Shown here: piece after piece, positions 28,292 through 38,239 of the stretch
How the letters are laid out: every line of letters starts with the position of its first letter
Numbering within the stretch: position 1 is the first letter of the stretch
DNA from: Firmicutes bacterium UBA2058
GTDB taxonomy: Bacteria > Bacillota > Clostridia > Tissierellales > Sedimentibacteraceae
Reading direction: 5' to 3'
NCBI GenBank assembly: GCA_002332905.1
Contig: DDAM01000042.1
Location: 21,756-85,755, forward strand
DNA: 64,000 nt
Notes under the pieces: model-generated
The model's input: only the letters and a program-made list of their open reading frames with translations
Told to the model about the DNA's origin: nothing
Databases searched by the model: none
Position numbers and translations under genes: made by a program

Positions 28292-30862
28292 TTGTATTAC
28301 ATAAAGAACATTTTTGAAATTAATAGTGAAGAATCTTTATATTATGGAGATAAGGCTGTTAATATTTCAAAATTAAAAATTAAAAAGTTTTTAGTGCCAA
28401 ATGGATATGCTTTGTCTTATATGGCTCTTAATGATTTTCTTAGTTTTAATAACATTTCTACCATAGATAAAAATATACAAGAGTTAATAGAAACAGGAAC
28501 ATTTCCAGATAAAATAATTAAAAGCATTAGTTATATATGGGATACTTTATGTATTAATTGTAATAAAGAGTCAATAATTATTAGATCTTCAGCTATAGGA
28601 GAAGATAGCTTAGAGCATTCATTTGCAGGAATCTATGAAAGTTTTCTTAATATTCTATCATTAGATGATATGAAAACTGCTATTAAAAAGTGTTGGGCTT
28701 CATATTACTCTGAACAAGCGAAACAATATAGAGACTATAATAAAATTAAATCAAAAGGTATGGGCGTTATTATACAAAGATTGATTGTTGGAGTTAAATC
28801 GGGAGTGTTATTTACAATTAATCCAATTAATAAAAATGACGAACAGATGATAATAGAATCAAGTTATGGTTTAAATATTGGTGTAGTTGATGGAACGACA
28901 CCTGCTGATAGTTTGTGTATATGCAAAAATGGTGAAATAATTTCAAAAACAACGGCTAAGAAAAAACTCAAATACTCATTAGGAAATAAGTCATTTGAGT
29001 TAAAAATAGATAATGTAGAAAACAGTATTCAACAACAATTTAGTCTTTCTAAAGATGAAATTGGCATTCTAGTTGATATTGGTAAACGAATAGAAAATAC
29101 TTTTGGAGTACCTTGTGATATTGAATGGACAATTTTTGATAATGAAATCTTTGTTTTACAGTGCAGACCAATTGTTCTGCAAAAAGCTTCATCAATAATT
29201 AGGGATGTCCCTTTTGATAGTAATATTTCAGAAGAAATTGAATGCAGTTTGCTGGATAGATATGCTGAGCCAGCTTGTATCTGCTATCTTTCATTATTAA
29301 AATCATGGCAAGAAGTTGTATATCTAAGTTTTTATAATAAAAAAGAAGGCAAATTATTTAATGAAAAGCCGCTTCTATTCTATTTTAATCGTGTATATTG
29401 GAATCAATCTTATCAAAGAAATTTTTTTGATGATGTTCCGTTTTTACAATCAAAAGAAAAGAATTTTACTAAAAAAATTAAGTTACTTTTATTAATGTTA
29501 ATTGGGAGTAAAAGCTGGTATCTAAGGATAAATAGGTATGAAAAAAAGTTAAATGACCTTAAAGAAAGATTTGTAAGTACAACAAGTTTGTCAGATACAT
29601 GGATAATATTACAATCTGTCATAAATGTTTTTTGTAAATATATTGGTAAAGACCATTATCGTTTTCTTGGTATTGCACAAATTGCATATAACTTACTTTC
29701 AGTAAAATTGAAAGAAATGTACAATTATAAAGAGATACTTGCAGGGTTAATTGAATCAGGTTCTTCAAAAAATATGACTATAAAATCAAATCATGAACTT
29801 TTCTGCTTGGCACAATTAGCAAAATCATCTCCAGAAATTAATACTATATTCCTAACGTGTCCAGTTATAAATATTTATAATAAAATTTCAAAATCCTGTA
29901 GCTTAGATGCAGAAAAATTTATGCATAATTTTGATAGTTTTATCAATAAACATGGTCACAGGGGAACCTCATGTGATGATTTATATTCACCACACTGGAT
30001 AGAAAAACCGGAAATAGTTTTAGAAATCATAAAACAATTTTTACTTAATCCATCATATAATCTAGAAGAATTTTCTATATGTAATGAAGATATAAAGAAA
30101 CATTATAATGATTGCAAGAAAAAAGTATTTCAGTATGTTGAGCAATCATCTAACAGCATATTAAATAGATTCTGGAGAAAAACAGAAATTTTGTTTTTTA
30201 CAAAGATGTCTTCACAGTACATGGCTCTTAGAGAGAATCAACGTTATTATTTTGACAAAAGTTGGTTGCTTATTCGAAAACTTTTATTTTCAATAGGAAA
30301 TATATTAAAAGAACATAATATTATTAATGATACCGAAGATATTTTTCATATGACTATTGATGAAATAGCTCTTTTGGTGCAGGATAGTGAATACCGTGTA
30401 CAAAAAGACTGGAGACGAATTATAGAGGCAAGAATCCATACATATAATAAAAATGCAAAAATTGAACCACCATATCTTATAAAAAATGATTCACTCTACA
30501 GAGTTCAGGTAAATGTTGATAAAAGGAGTTTTAAAGCCATTGGTATAAGTAGTGGAACAGCTACAGGACAAGTAAGAATTGTTTCTAATGTGAAGGATTT
30601 AAGCAAAGTAAAAGATGGTGATATTGTAATTGTTTCAACATTTCATCCTAGTTGGACACCAATATTAGGAATTGTTAGTGGATTAGTTATGAATTATGGA
30701 AATATACTTTCGCATGGTGCTGTAGTTGCACGTGAATATAGAATACCAGTAGTTATATTCAATGACGCTGCCACAAGTGTATTTAAAAACGGCCAATGGA
30801 TTAATATTAATGGAGATACAGGAAGAATAAAAATCATTAATGAAGAAAGTAGTATATATTGA
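28292..30862 (+). CDS. PEP-synthase-like phosphotransferase (ATP-grasp plus swivelling His domain)
   Basis: 856 residues, TTG start behind GGGTGG. The N-terminal ~300 residues match the PEP synthase/PPDK ATP-binding region (SSAIGEDSLEHSFAGIYESF; QRLIVGVKSGVLFTINP; CDIEWTIF...LQCRPI). The C-terminus holds the mobile phospho-histidine domain with His808 in GNILSHGAVVAREYRIPVV. A PEP-binding TIM barrel is missing; the ~450-residue middle is a distinct helical substrate domain. Length and order equal those of rifampin phosphotransferase and of PigC-type condensing enzymes. It could phosphorylate the product (self-protection) or activate a group for ATP-driven coupling. The architecture is firm; the substrate is not known. 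Confidence 0.82.
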   Translation: MYYIKNIFEINSEESLYYGDKAVNISKLKIKKFLVPNGYALSYMALNDFLSFNNISTIDKNIQELIETGTFPDKIIKSISYIWDTLCINCNKESIIIRSSAIGEDSLEHSFAGIYESFLNILSLDDMKTAIKKCWASYYSEQAKQYRDYNKIKSKGMGVIIQRLIVGVKSGVLFTINPINKNDEQMIIESSYGLNIGVVDGTTPADSLCICKNGEIISKTTAKKKLKYSLGNKSFELKIDNVENSIQQQFSLSKDEIGILVDIGKRIENTFGVPCDIEWTIFDNEIFVLQCRPIVLQKASSIIRDVPFDSNISEEIECSLLDRYAEPACICYLSLLKSWQEVVYLSFYNKKEGKLFNEKPLLFYFNRVYWNQSYQRNFFDDVPFLQSKEKNFTKKIKLLLLMLIGSKSWYLRINRYEKKLNDLKERFVSTTSLSDTWIILQSVINVFCKYIGKDHYRFLGIAQIAYNLLSVKLKEMYNYKEILAGLIESGSSKNMTIKSNHELFCLAQLAKSSPEINTIFLTCPVINIYNKISKSCSLDAEKFMHNFDSFINKHGHRGTSCDDLYSPHWIEKPEIVLEIIKQFLLNPSYNLEEFSICNEDIKKHYNDCKKKVFQYVEQSSNSILNRFWRKTEILFFTKMSSQYMALRENQRYYFDKSWLLIRKLLFSIGNILKEHNIINDTEDIFHMTIDEIALLVQDSEYRVQKDWRRIIEARIHTYNKNAKIEPPYLIKNDSLYRVQVNVDKRSFKAIGISSGTATGQVRIVSNVKDLSKVKDGDIVIVSTFHPSWTPILGIVSGLVMNYGNILSHGAVVAREYRIPVVIFNDAATSVFKNGQWININGDTGRIKIINEESSIY

Positions 30863-30912
30863 CACATTAAGAATGATTGTACCAAATTATACAATAAGGA
30901 GGTTGGAAGCAC

Positions 30913-32262
30913 GTGAAAAAAATTGCAATGATTGTACCGAAAGGTTCTAAATATGGAAACAATAGTTTATTAAAAAGTTTTCTTGAAAGAAGCGACATTG
31001 TGTCAAATTTTTATGGTGCATGGGAAACGGCAAATTTAAGTTTATTAACAATTGCAGGAGCAATACCTGAACGTTACAATATTTCATTCATTGATGAAGA
31101 TCATGGAATCAAAATTAATTTTTCAGAGTATTTTGATATTGTTGCTTTAACTGGTATGACTCAACAGATTTATAGAGCATATGAAATAGCGCAACAATTT
31201 AAAAAAAATGGCTCATATGTTGTTTTAGGTGGTATTCATGCTTCAATTATGCCACAAGAAGCTTTGCAATATGTTGATACAGTATTCATAGGTGAGGGTG
31301 AAAACACATGGTTACAATTTATAGATGATTTTGAAAAAGGATGCCCAAAACGTATTTATCGTAGTGATGGATTTATTGATTTAACTAAATCACTGACTCC
31401 ACGATATGATATATTAGATCCAAAGCTATATAAATCATTCAGTGTACAGACTACAAGAGGATGCCCTAGAACATGTAATTATTGTACACTTCCAATAATG
31501 TACGGAGCAACATACAGGCATAAAGATATAGAGCAGGTTATAAATGAAGTAAAGGCAATCCAAAAAATTAATGCTGATGCATTTATTTTTTTTGCTGATG
31601 ATAATATGTTTATACAAAGAGAGTATTCAAAAAAACTTATCAAAGAAATAACAAAGCTTGGAATTGTCTGGGGAACACAAACGGATATATCAGTAGCAGA
31701 TGATGATGAACTCTTAAAATTGCTCTATGAATCTGGTTGTCATTGGATATTTATTGGCTTTGAAAATGTTTCAAAAAGTGGACTGAATTTTCTTGATGAT
31801 AAGCAGTGGAAAGCAAAGCAGCTTATAAATTATGAAGCTGCTATAGATAAAATACATGAAAATGGTATTAACATATGGGGGTCATTCATGTTTGGAGGGG
31901 ATAATGATACATGTGAAGTATTTGAAAACACTCTTAATTTTACATTGAAAAATGGTATTTATTCAGGAAGTTTTACTATACTTACACCTCTTCCAGGAAC
32001 ACAATTGTTTAAACAAATGTCGAAAAGTGGCAGAATTATCGACTACAATTGGAGTCGTTATACATTTTGGGATGTTGTATTTAAACCACTTCATATGGAA
32101 GCAAATGATCTTGCAAGGGGCGTAGCCTGGGTTTATGATAATTTCTACTCTAAAGAAAATGTATCTGAGAGAACATTAAAACTAAAAAAACGTATGATAA
32201 ATGTTCGGAGGAGGGATGATGATAACCGAAAAAATATCAATAAAGAAAAGATTGATTCTTGA
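30913..32262 (+). CDS. Cobalamin-binding radical SAM enzyme, close paralogue 1
   Basis: 449 residues, GTG start behind GGAGG. B12-binding domain (LTIAGAIPERYNISFIDED, TGMTQQIYRAYEIA, VVLGGIHASIMP, FIGEGENTW) then the radical SAM core with C184-x3-C188-x2-C191 (RGCPRTCNYC) and FFADDN. The C-terminal region has LTPLPGTQLFKQM and 'dW..Y..wDVVFKPLHM', shared with four more copies in the window. Such class B enzymes typically transfer methyl from methylcobalamin to sp2/sp3 carbon or phosphorus. The 3' end overlaps the TetR gene. Confidence 0.92.
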   Translation: MKKIAMIVPKGSKYGNNSLLKSFLERSDIVSNFYGAWETANLSLLTIAGAIPERYNISFIDEDHGIKINFSEYFDIVALTGMTQQIYRAYEIAQQFKKNGSYVVLGGIHASIMPQEALQYVDTVFIGEGENTWLQFIDDFEKGCPKRIYRSDGFIDLTKSLTPRYDILDPKLYKSFSVQTTRGCPRTCNYCTLPIMYGATYRHKDIEQVINEVKAIQKINADAFIFFADDNMFIQREYSKKLIKEITKLGIVWGTQTDISVADDDELLKLLYESGCHWIFIGFENVSKSGLNFLDDKQWKAKQLINYEAAIDKIHENGINIWGSFMFGGDNDTCEVFENTLNFTLKNGIYSGSFTILTPLPGTQLFKQMSKSGRIIDYNWSRYTFWDVVFKPLHMEANDLARGVAWVYDNFYSKENVSERTLKLKKRMINVRRRDDDNRKNINKEKIDS

Positions 32263-32806
32263 AGCAACTTTAAAAGTAATGTTTGAAGGCTTTTATGAAG
32301 ATGCAAATATTAATAGCATATCCCGCTATGTAAAACTAGATGCGGAAAAAATTAAGCAGTATTATGATACTGATGATAAATTGAGAATGTCAGCTATGAA
32401 ATATGCTGCTGTTTTATGGGTTGAACAAATTAAGGCGGACGTGGAAAAGCAAAAAACAGAAAAAGATAGAATATATGTGCTTATAAAACATTATATTTCT
32501 GGTTCTGAAAGTCATTCGCAGTCGCTGTCATTATACATAGATGCTTGGAAAAAATTAAGAGATTTAAAAACAGAAAACAGACAACTGTTAAGTAATGAAT
32601 TATTAAGTGTTTATCGTTATTATGTGAACTTTTTTCAAGAAACAATAAAAAATATATATGAGAATAAATATGGATATGATATAGAACAACTGGCATGGAT
32701 TATGGTTGTTGTAAGTGATGGTTTTCATATTCAATCTCTTATACAACCAGAAAAGCTTGATTTTGACAGACTTACTCATGTTTTTTGCAAAATGTTGCAG
32801 ATATAA
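32219..32806 (+). CDS. TetR-family transcriptional regulator
   Basis: About 195 residues. Of several possible starts, ATG 32219 has the best distance to the GGAGGAGG site. The N-terminal helix-turn-helix is recognisable (KKRLILEATLKVMFEGFYEDANINSISRYVKLDAEKIKQYY), followed by an all-helical ligand domain. It overlaps the previous radical SAM gene by about 44 bp, so it is made with the biosynthetic genes, and may be a product- or intermediate-sensing repressor. No operator could be assigned. Confidence 0.82.
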   Translation: MITEKISIKKRLILEATLKVMFEGFYEDANINSISRYVKLDAEKIKQYYDTDDKLRMSAMKYAAVLWVEQIKADVEKQKTEKDRIYVLIKHYISGSESHSQSLSLYIDAWKKLRDLKTENRQLLSNELLSVYRYYVNFFQETIKNIYENKYGYDIEQLAWIMVVVSDGFHIQSLIQPEKLDFDRLTHVFCKMLQI

Positions 32807-32827
32807 AATTATAAATGGGGAATATAA

Positions 32828-34210
32828 ATGAAAAAAGTTATACTATATTATCCAAAATTAGTAGGAGATGAAGATTCTCAACCTTTGTATAGGGGTTTGC
32901 CATTATCTGTCTTAACACTTGCTGCACAGCTAGACGATAATAAATATCAAATAACTGTTATAGACGGAAGGATTGAGAGTAACCCCTGCAATGACGGATT
33001 AATTAATTTAATAGATGATGAGTGCGTATGTATTGGAATAAGCGCTATCACTAGTTATCAAATAATGGACGGAATTAAATTTGCCCGTTATGTAAAGCTG
33101 ATAAACCCTAATATCCCAATTATATGGGGTGGTTGGCATTCTAGTCTTATGCCTAGACAGACAATAGTCAATGATTTAGTTGATATGATAATAACTGGAC
33201 AGGGAGAATGTACGTTTCCCCTACTAGTTGATAAATTAGCTAATAAGAATGATCTAGATGATGTTCCTAATTTACTGTATAAAGACCAAAATAACAATAT
33301 TATAGTTACAAAAGAACATTTTTTAAAAGAAATAAAAACAGTAAGATCAATTGAACATTCATATAAATATATAAATATGGATAATTATATTCAAAAACTC
33401 TGGGGAAACAAACGTGTTATAGGATATGAATCAAGTAGAGGCTGCCCATGCTCATGCAAATTTTGCTCAATTGGATCAATTTATAGTAGAAGGTGGAACA
33501 GCCTTACAGCAGAACAGACATTCAATGGTGTTAAATATCTTTATGAAAATCATAATATTGATGCAGTACATTTTTATGATAACAACTTTTTTGTTGATGA
33601 AAAAAGAGTTGGAGATTTCAGTAAACTTATGATAAAAGAAGATATTCCAGTTAGATGGGATGGTACTGCAGTTGTTGAACAATTCGTAAATTTCTCTGAT
33701 AGTTATTTAGACGGACTTGTAAAAAGCAAATTTTACAGAGTAATAGTTGGAATTGAATCAGGGGATGAAGATGTTTTAGTTAAAATAAATAAACGACATA
33801 CTAATGATCAAGTGTTAAAGCTTGTTGAAAAATGCAAGCAGCACAATATAATGGCATCATTATCATTTATGGTTGGTTTCCCTTGGAATCCTGAAAAAGA
33901 TTTTGAGGAGACAATTCTCTTAATTGAGAAAATTAAAAATATTAATTCTAATACAGAGATATTGCTATTCATCTTTTCACCTTATCTTGGAACACCGCTT
34001 TATGAAACAGCACTTGAATATGGAATGGACTTTCCTGATTCACTTGAAGGATGGTCAAAATATACATATGAAAAATCCAATGCTCCGTGGATAGATAACC
34101 ATCTTCTTAAAAAGATTAATCGTTATATTAGCTTTTTTGGAACTAAAGATATGCCACCAAATATAGCGGAGTTTTTACAAGGAGGGAAAAATGATAAGCT
34201 GGCCAAATGA
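32828..34210 (+). CDS. Cobalamin-binding radical SAM enzyme (BchE-like, divergent)
   Basis: 460 residues. N-terminal B12 domain (LPLSVLTLAAQLDDNKYQITVIDGR, IGISAITSYQI, IIWGGWHSSLMP, ITGQGECTF), radical SAM Cys C206-x3-C210-x2-C213 (SRGCPCSCKFC), then FYDNNFFVDEK and VGIESGDEDVL...MVGFPWNP. It differs from the five close paralogues and is nearer to BchE/HpnJ-like enzymes, which include cyclases and rearranging enzymes as well as methylases. It overlaps the next gene by 20 bp. Confidence 0.9.
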   Translation: MKKVILYYPKLVGDEDSQPLYRGLPLSVLTLAAQLDDNKYQITVIDGRIESNPCNDGLINLIDDECVCIGISAITSYQIMDGIKFARYVKLINPNIPIIWGGWHSSLMPRQTIVNDLVDMIITGQGECTFPLLVDKLANKNDLDDVPNLLYKDQNNNIIVTKEHFLKEIKTVRSIEHSYKYINMDNYIQKLWGNKRVIGYESSRGCPCSCKFCSIGSIYSRRWNSLTAEQTFNGVKYLYENHNIDAVHFYDNNFFVDEKRVGDFSKLMIKEDIPVRWDGTAVVEQFVNFSDSYLDGLVKSKFYRVIVGIESGDEDVLVKINKRHTNDQVLKLVEKCKQHNIMASLSFMVGFPWNPEKDFEETILLIEKIKNINSNTEILLFIFSPYLGTPLYETALEYGMDFPDSLEGWSKYTYEKSNAPWIDNHLLKKINRYISFFGTKDMPPNIAEFLQGGKNDKLAK

Positions 34211-35738
34211 TGAGCTTCAATCTTTTTTATTAAAAAATTGTGGACAAAGTAAAGAATATGCAATTTGTATAATTGATATTGATTTTTTTACACGCATATG
34301 CAGACATTTTAGTGTAAATGAACTCAATGATATCATCAAAAACATTTGGACTTATTTAAATGCTAGATTGCCAATTGGAGCAAAAATTTGGAAATCTGAA
34401 GGTGACGAGTTTTTAATTGCAGTTTCAGATTGTAATAAAAATAAACTAGACGAAATTATTGATAATATAAGGAAAGATTTTAGAAAACAAAAATTTGCAA
34501 TTAATAGTTACAAGAATTATTCAAATATATTAATCTCTTTTAGTGCTGGTATTGCTTCATACCCTATTGATGGACTTGATTTATATACTGTTATAAAAAA
34601 ATCTATAGTAGGATTATTTCTTGCCAAAGCATATCGTAGAAATAGAGTGGTCAAAGCTCCTGAAACAAACACAATTGGATGCGAACGTGAACTTTATAAT
34701 AAAGAGCTAAAGATTAATATAATATTAGGTAGCTATGGTGAAATTGGAAAAATTAATGGTAAGGTAAATGCTTATCAAGCAAGACTCTGGGAGCCACAGG
34801 CAATTGATATTGATGAATCTGGTAGAATATATATTGCAGATCAGAATAACAACAGCATTCTTATGTATGATGGACTTATGGTAAGCAGGATTGTGGGAAC
34901 AGGTATGTTTGGATATTCAGGGGACGGAGGTTTAGGGATTAATGCAATGCTCAATAAACCAACGGGACTTACAGTATATGATAATAAAGTATACATTACA
35001 GACACAGGCAATGACGTAGTTCGTTTGTTAGATTTAAAAACAGGCATTATATCAACATTAGCTGGGACTTCTGAGACAGGATACTCGGGTGATGGTGGAT
35101 TAGCAACAAATGCATGCTTAAATAAGCCAGGTGGTATTGTAGTAGATGCAGATTATAATGTTTATATTAATGATATTGCTAATAATGTAATTCGTAAAGT
35201 TGATAAGCATAATATAATAACAACTTTTGCTGGTACTGGACAATATGGATATTCAGGAGATGGTGGTCAAGCATCTCAAGCTACTTTTGCAGAAGTATAT
35301 GGTTTAGGGATAAATAGGAGAATAGGTTGTGTTTATCTTGCAGATTATTTTAATCATTGCATCCGGCAGATTGATATTAAAACAGGAATCATAAATACAA
35401 TAGTTGGAAGCGGTAAAGAAGGATATTCAGGAGATGGAGAAAACGCCCTCGAAGTATGCTTAAATCGTCCGGTAGCGATTTGTGCAGATGATAAAGACAA
35501 TTTATTTATTGCAGAGTCTGGAAACCATTGCATACGCTTTTATGAGGCGCAGACTAAAAAGATTTATACGTTGGTAGGCGATGGAGTAGCAGGAATAGGT
35601 GAATCATATTCAGTTACAAACTTTCGCTTGGCAAATCCAAATGGATTGGCAGTAGATATAAATAAAAATTTGTATTTGCTAGATGGTGCAAATAATAGAT
35701 TATGTTCAATGAAATTGGAGGTAATAAACAATGAATAA
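34191..35738 (+). CDS. GGDEF-like domain fused to an NHL beta-propeller, copy 1
   Basis: 515 residues. Residues 1-165 resemble a GGDEF (diguanylate cyclase) domain: CIIDIDFFTRI, then S69-E70-G71-D72-E73-F74 at the signature position, and IASYPIDG. The first Gly of GGDEF is Glu and the N-terminal DxLTGLxNR is missing, so activity is doubtful. From about 185 to 510 are NHL repeats, each with 'GYSGDGG', 'l.kP.Gi..d' and 'yi.D..N..iR'. No signal peptide or membrane segment is present, so it is cytoplasmic. It ends 8 bp inside an ACP gene. Role unknown: scaffold, sensor, or a propeller with lyase or hydrolase activity. Confidence 0.8.
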   Translation: MISWPNDELQSFLLKNCGQSKEYAICIIDIDFFTRICRHFSVNELNDIIKNIWTYLNARLPIGAKIWKSEGDEFLIAVSDCNKNKLDEIIDNIRKDFRKQKFAINSYKNYSNILISFSAGIASYPIDGLDLYTVIKKSIVGLFLAKAYRRNRVVKAPETNTIGCERELYNKELKINIILGSYGEIGKINGKVNAYQARLWEPQAIDIDESGRIYIADQNNNSILMYDGLMVSRIVGTGMFGYSGDGGLGINAMLNKPTGLTVYDNKVYITDTGNDVVRLLDLKTGIISTLAGTSETGYSGDGGLATNACLNKPGGIVVDADYNVYINDIANNVIRKVDKHNIITTFAGTGQYGYSGDGGQASQATFAEVYGLGINRRIGCVYLADYFNHCIRQIDIKTGIINTIVGSGKEGYSGDGENALEVCLNRPVAICADDKDNLFIAESGNHCIRFYEAQTKKIYTLVGDGVAGIGESYSVTNFRLANPNGLAVDINKNLYLLDGANNRLCSMKLEVINNE

Positions 35739-35985
35739 TGAGAATGAAGTAAAGAAAAAAATTAAAAAAATTATCATTTCAAGACTAAAAGATGAAGAAA
35801 AAATTCGTACATTAGAGTATGATACTTCACTTTTATCTCTTGGAATAGATTCAATTCTTGCGTTATCCATTTTGGTTGAGATTGAGGAAGAATTTAATAT
35901 TGAAATTGATGACTCAGATTTAAACATGGACAAAATAAGAAACATTAGTTCTTTTGCTGATTTAATTGATAGTTATATTTCATAA
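35731..35985 (+). CDS. Acyl carrier protein
   Basis: 84 residues with the canonical carrier motif LGIDSILALSILVEIEEEF (Ser in DSI) and a strongly acidic second half. It is sandwiched between a GGDEF-like/NHL protein (8 bp overlap) and an NHL-only protein (3 bp gap), so the propellers may interact with this carrier or its acyl chain. Ribosome site GGAGG within the upstream gene. Confidence 0.9.
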   Translation: MNNENEVKKKIKKIIISRLKDEEKIRTLEYDTSLLSLGIDSILALSILVEIEEEFNIEIDDSDLNMDKIRNISSFADLIDSYIS

Positions 35986-35988
35986 ACG

Positions 35989-36843
35989 ATGAGCGAAATT
36001 GTTTTAGTTAAATCAATTAAAAGTGGGGATGGAGATTTAAATTATCCATCTGGAATTTGTTATTATGAAAAAAATAACGTATTTTATATTGCTGATATGC
36101 AAAACCACAGAATATGTTGGCTAAAAGAAGATGGTAGTATAGGAGAATTGCCGAACAGTATTGCATGCAGCGATATTTGCTCAACTTTGATGCGACCACT
36201 TGCTTTATGGATTACAAATCACGGTACTTTATTTGTGGCTGATGCTGAGCAAAACAATATTTTCTATAAGACTCAGCAAGAGGAGGTATGGAGACCAATC
36301 AAAATTGATTCTGAGTTTACATTTAACTTCCCAGCAGGAGTCACAGTTGATGAGATAGGCAATATATACACAAATGATTTTTTGAATAACAGACTTGTTA
36401 AAATTACATCTGATGGAGATGTATCGGTGCTTATAGAGGGTAGCGAAAATATTAATAAGCCTTATGGAATTTTTTATCATAACAACAAACTGTATTATAC
36501 AGATACAGGAAATGCACGAATATGTTATTTAGATATAAAAGATAATCATGTTCATATATTAAACCCACAGGCAGAGACTAAAGAATTAAGCTATCCAATA
36601 GCAATAACCCTTGATATGAAGGGTAATATATATGTTTGTGAACAAAGAAGAATGTATTTGATTGATATTAATACAAATATCTTGTCTCTAATATTAAATC
36701 AAGATATATGGAAGGAACAAATGCAAAGACACTATATTAAAGATAGAATATGTCATATTGGAGCTGCGTTCGTTAAAAATAAAGGTGAGATTTACTGGGT
36801 AGATACAATCAAAGGCTGTATTTATAAAACAATAATCAAGTAG
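35989..36843 (+). CDS. NHL beta-propeller protein without GGDEF domain
   Basis: 284 residues built only of NHL-type blades: NYPSGICYYEKNNVFYIADMQNH, FPAGVTVDEIGNIYTNDFLNN, KPYGIFYHNNKLYYTDTGN, YPIAITLDMKGNIYVCEQ. About six blades can be counted, enough for a closed propeller. It has no ribosome site of its own and is probably translated by coupling to the ACP. Structural relatives include PAL (alpha-hydroxyglycine lyase) and SMP30-like hydrolases, but I cannot identify metal or catalytic residues with confidence. Confidence 0.8.
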   Translation: MSEIVLVKSIKSGDGDLNYPSGICYYEKNNVFYIADMQNHRICWLKEDGSIGELPNSIACSDICSTLMRPLALWITNHGTLFVADAEQNNIFYKTQQEEVWRPIKIDSEFTFNFPAGVTVDEIGNIYTNDFLNNRLVKITSDGDVSVLIEGSENINKPYGIFYHNNKLYYTDTGNARICYLDIKDNHVHILNPQAETKELSYPIAITLDMKGNIYVCEQRRMYLIDINTNILSLILNQDIWKEQMQRHYIKDRICHIGAAFVKNKGEIYWVDTIKGCIYKTIIK

Positions 36844-36896
36844 TTAATCTCATTTAAACATATTTACATTAAATTACATTTTGAGGTGATCAAATA

Positions 36897-38186
36897 TTGA
36901 AAGCTGTTTTTATTGTTCCAGAGTATTCTATTGCTTCCAAGGATAATAACTTTTTTATAAAAATGGATGATGATTGGGAGTATCATGCTAGAAGTAGGCT
37001 ATGGTCATGTCCAAGTTTAAGCTTAATTACAATCGCTGGAATGATGCCAAAAGATAGTGATATTAAATATATTGATTTGAATTACGCCCATGAATTCGAG
37101 GTTGATGCTGATTGGGCTTTCTTTTCACCGGCTACTTCTCAAGTTAATAGAGCATATAAACTTGCTGACAATCTAAGAAGCAAAGGAATAAAAGTTGCAA
37201 TGGGAGGGCCACATGTATCTTTTTTACCAGATGAAGCTCTTTTACATTCAGATGTAGTATTTGTTGGAGAATCTGAAAATACTTTTTCAGAGTTTTTGAG
37301 TAATGTTGACAAAAACATAAGCAAACGGATTTATAAAGAGTCAAGGTATCCCGATTTATCATTAACACCTATGCCAGCATATTATTTGGCAAAACAATAT
37401 CCTTATAAAAGTATACCTATGCAAACATCAAGAGGATGCCCTCATCAATGTAGCTTTTGCATATCATCAAAGATTTATGGTAATAAAATTAGATGTAAAG
37501 CCTCATATCAAATGGATAGAGATGTAAAAGCCATAAAGGACTTATATAAAAAGCCATATATCTTCTTTACAGATGATAATTTATTTATTGATAAACGCAG
37601 GAATGATAGTTTTTTAAGTATTATGAAAAATAGTCATTTGAACTGGTATGCATTTTCGGATGCTGGTGTTGCTGATAATACCAAGTTGCTTTCAGAAATA
37701 GCTGACGCAGGGTGTACCCAGTTATTGATAGGGTTTGAGAGTTTATGCTCAGAAAATTTGCAAGATCTGAACAAAAATAGTTGGAAAATGAAGAAACTTA
37801 ATTTCTATAAAGATATTATTAATCGTATACAAAGTTTCGGAATAGGAGTTGTTGGAAGTTTTGTAGTGGGTATGGAAAATGATACAGTAGATGTATTTGA
37901 AAATTTATATAAATTTATTGAAGAAACCTCACTGTATGCAACTAATATAACAATTTTAACTCCATTCCCAGGCACTGAAATTTACGAAAAATTTAAACGT
38001 GAAGGGAGATTACTATCGAATGATTGGTCTGTATATAACGGTTTTGAACTCACATACAAACCAAACAATATGACAATTGAAGAGTTGCAAAAAGGGTATG
38101 TAGATCTCAATATAAAGCTTAATTCTACTGAACGCATGAAAAGAGTTATAGATCATTTTAAAGTGGTATTAACAAGTAAAAATTAA
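36897..38186 (+). CDS. Cobalamin-binding radical SAM enzyme, close paralogue 2
   Basis: 429 residues, TTG start behind GAGGTGATC. B12 domain (LSLITIAGMMPKDSDIKYIDLN, FFSPATSQVNRAYKLA, VAMGGPHVSFLP, FVGESE), radical SAM Cys C181-x3-C185-x2-C188 (SRGCPHQCSFC), FFTDDNLF, and the paralogue signatures GIGVVGSFVVGMENDT, LTPFPGTEIYE and 'LSNDW..Y'. It stands just upstream of a flavodoxin gene that may supply its electrons. Methyltransferase is the likeliest role. Confidence 0.92.
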   Translation: MKAVFIVPEYSIASKDNNFFIKMDDDWEYHARSRLWSCPSLSLITIAGMMPKDSDIKYIDLNYAHEFEVDADWAFFSPATSQVNRAYKLADNLRSKGIKVAMGGPHVSFLPDEALLHSDVVFVGESENTFSEFLSNVDKNISKRIYKESRYPDLSLTPMPAYYLAKQYPYKSIPMQTSRGCPHQCSFCISSKIYGNKIRCKASYQMDRDVKAIKDLYKKPYIFFTDDNLFIDKRRNDSFLSIMKNSHLNWYAFSDAGVADNTKLLSEIADAGCTQLLIGFESLCSENLQDLNKNSWKMKKLNFYKDIINRIQSFGIGVVGSFVVGMENDTVDVFENLYKFIEETSLYATNITILTPFPGTEIYEKFKREGRLLSNDWSVYNGFELTYKPNNMTIEELQKGYVDLNIKLNSTERMKRVIDHFKVVLTSKN

Positions 38187-38239
38187 GATGATTAAATTCT
38201 TTATTATAAAAAAGACATATAGTTTTAGGAGATGAAGAG

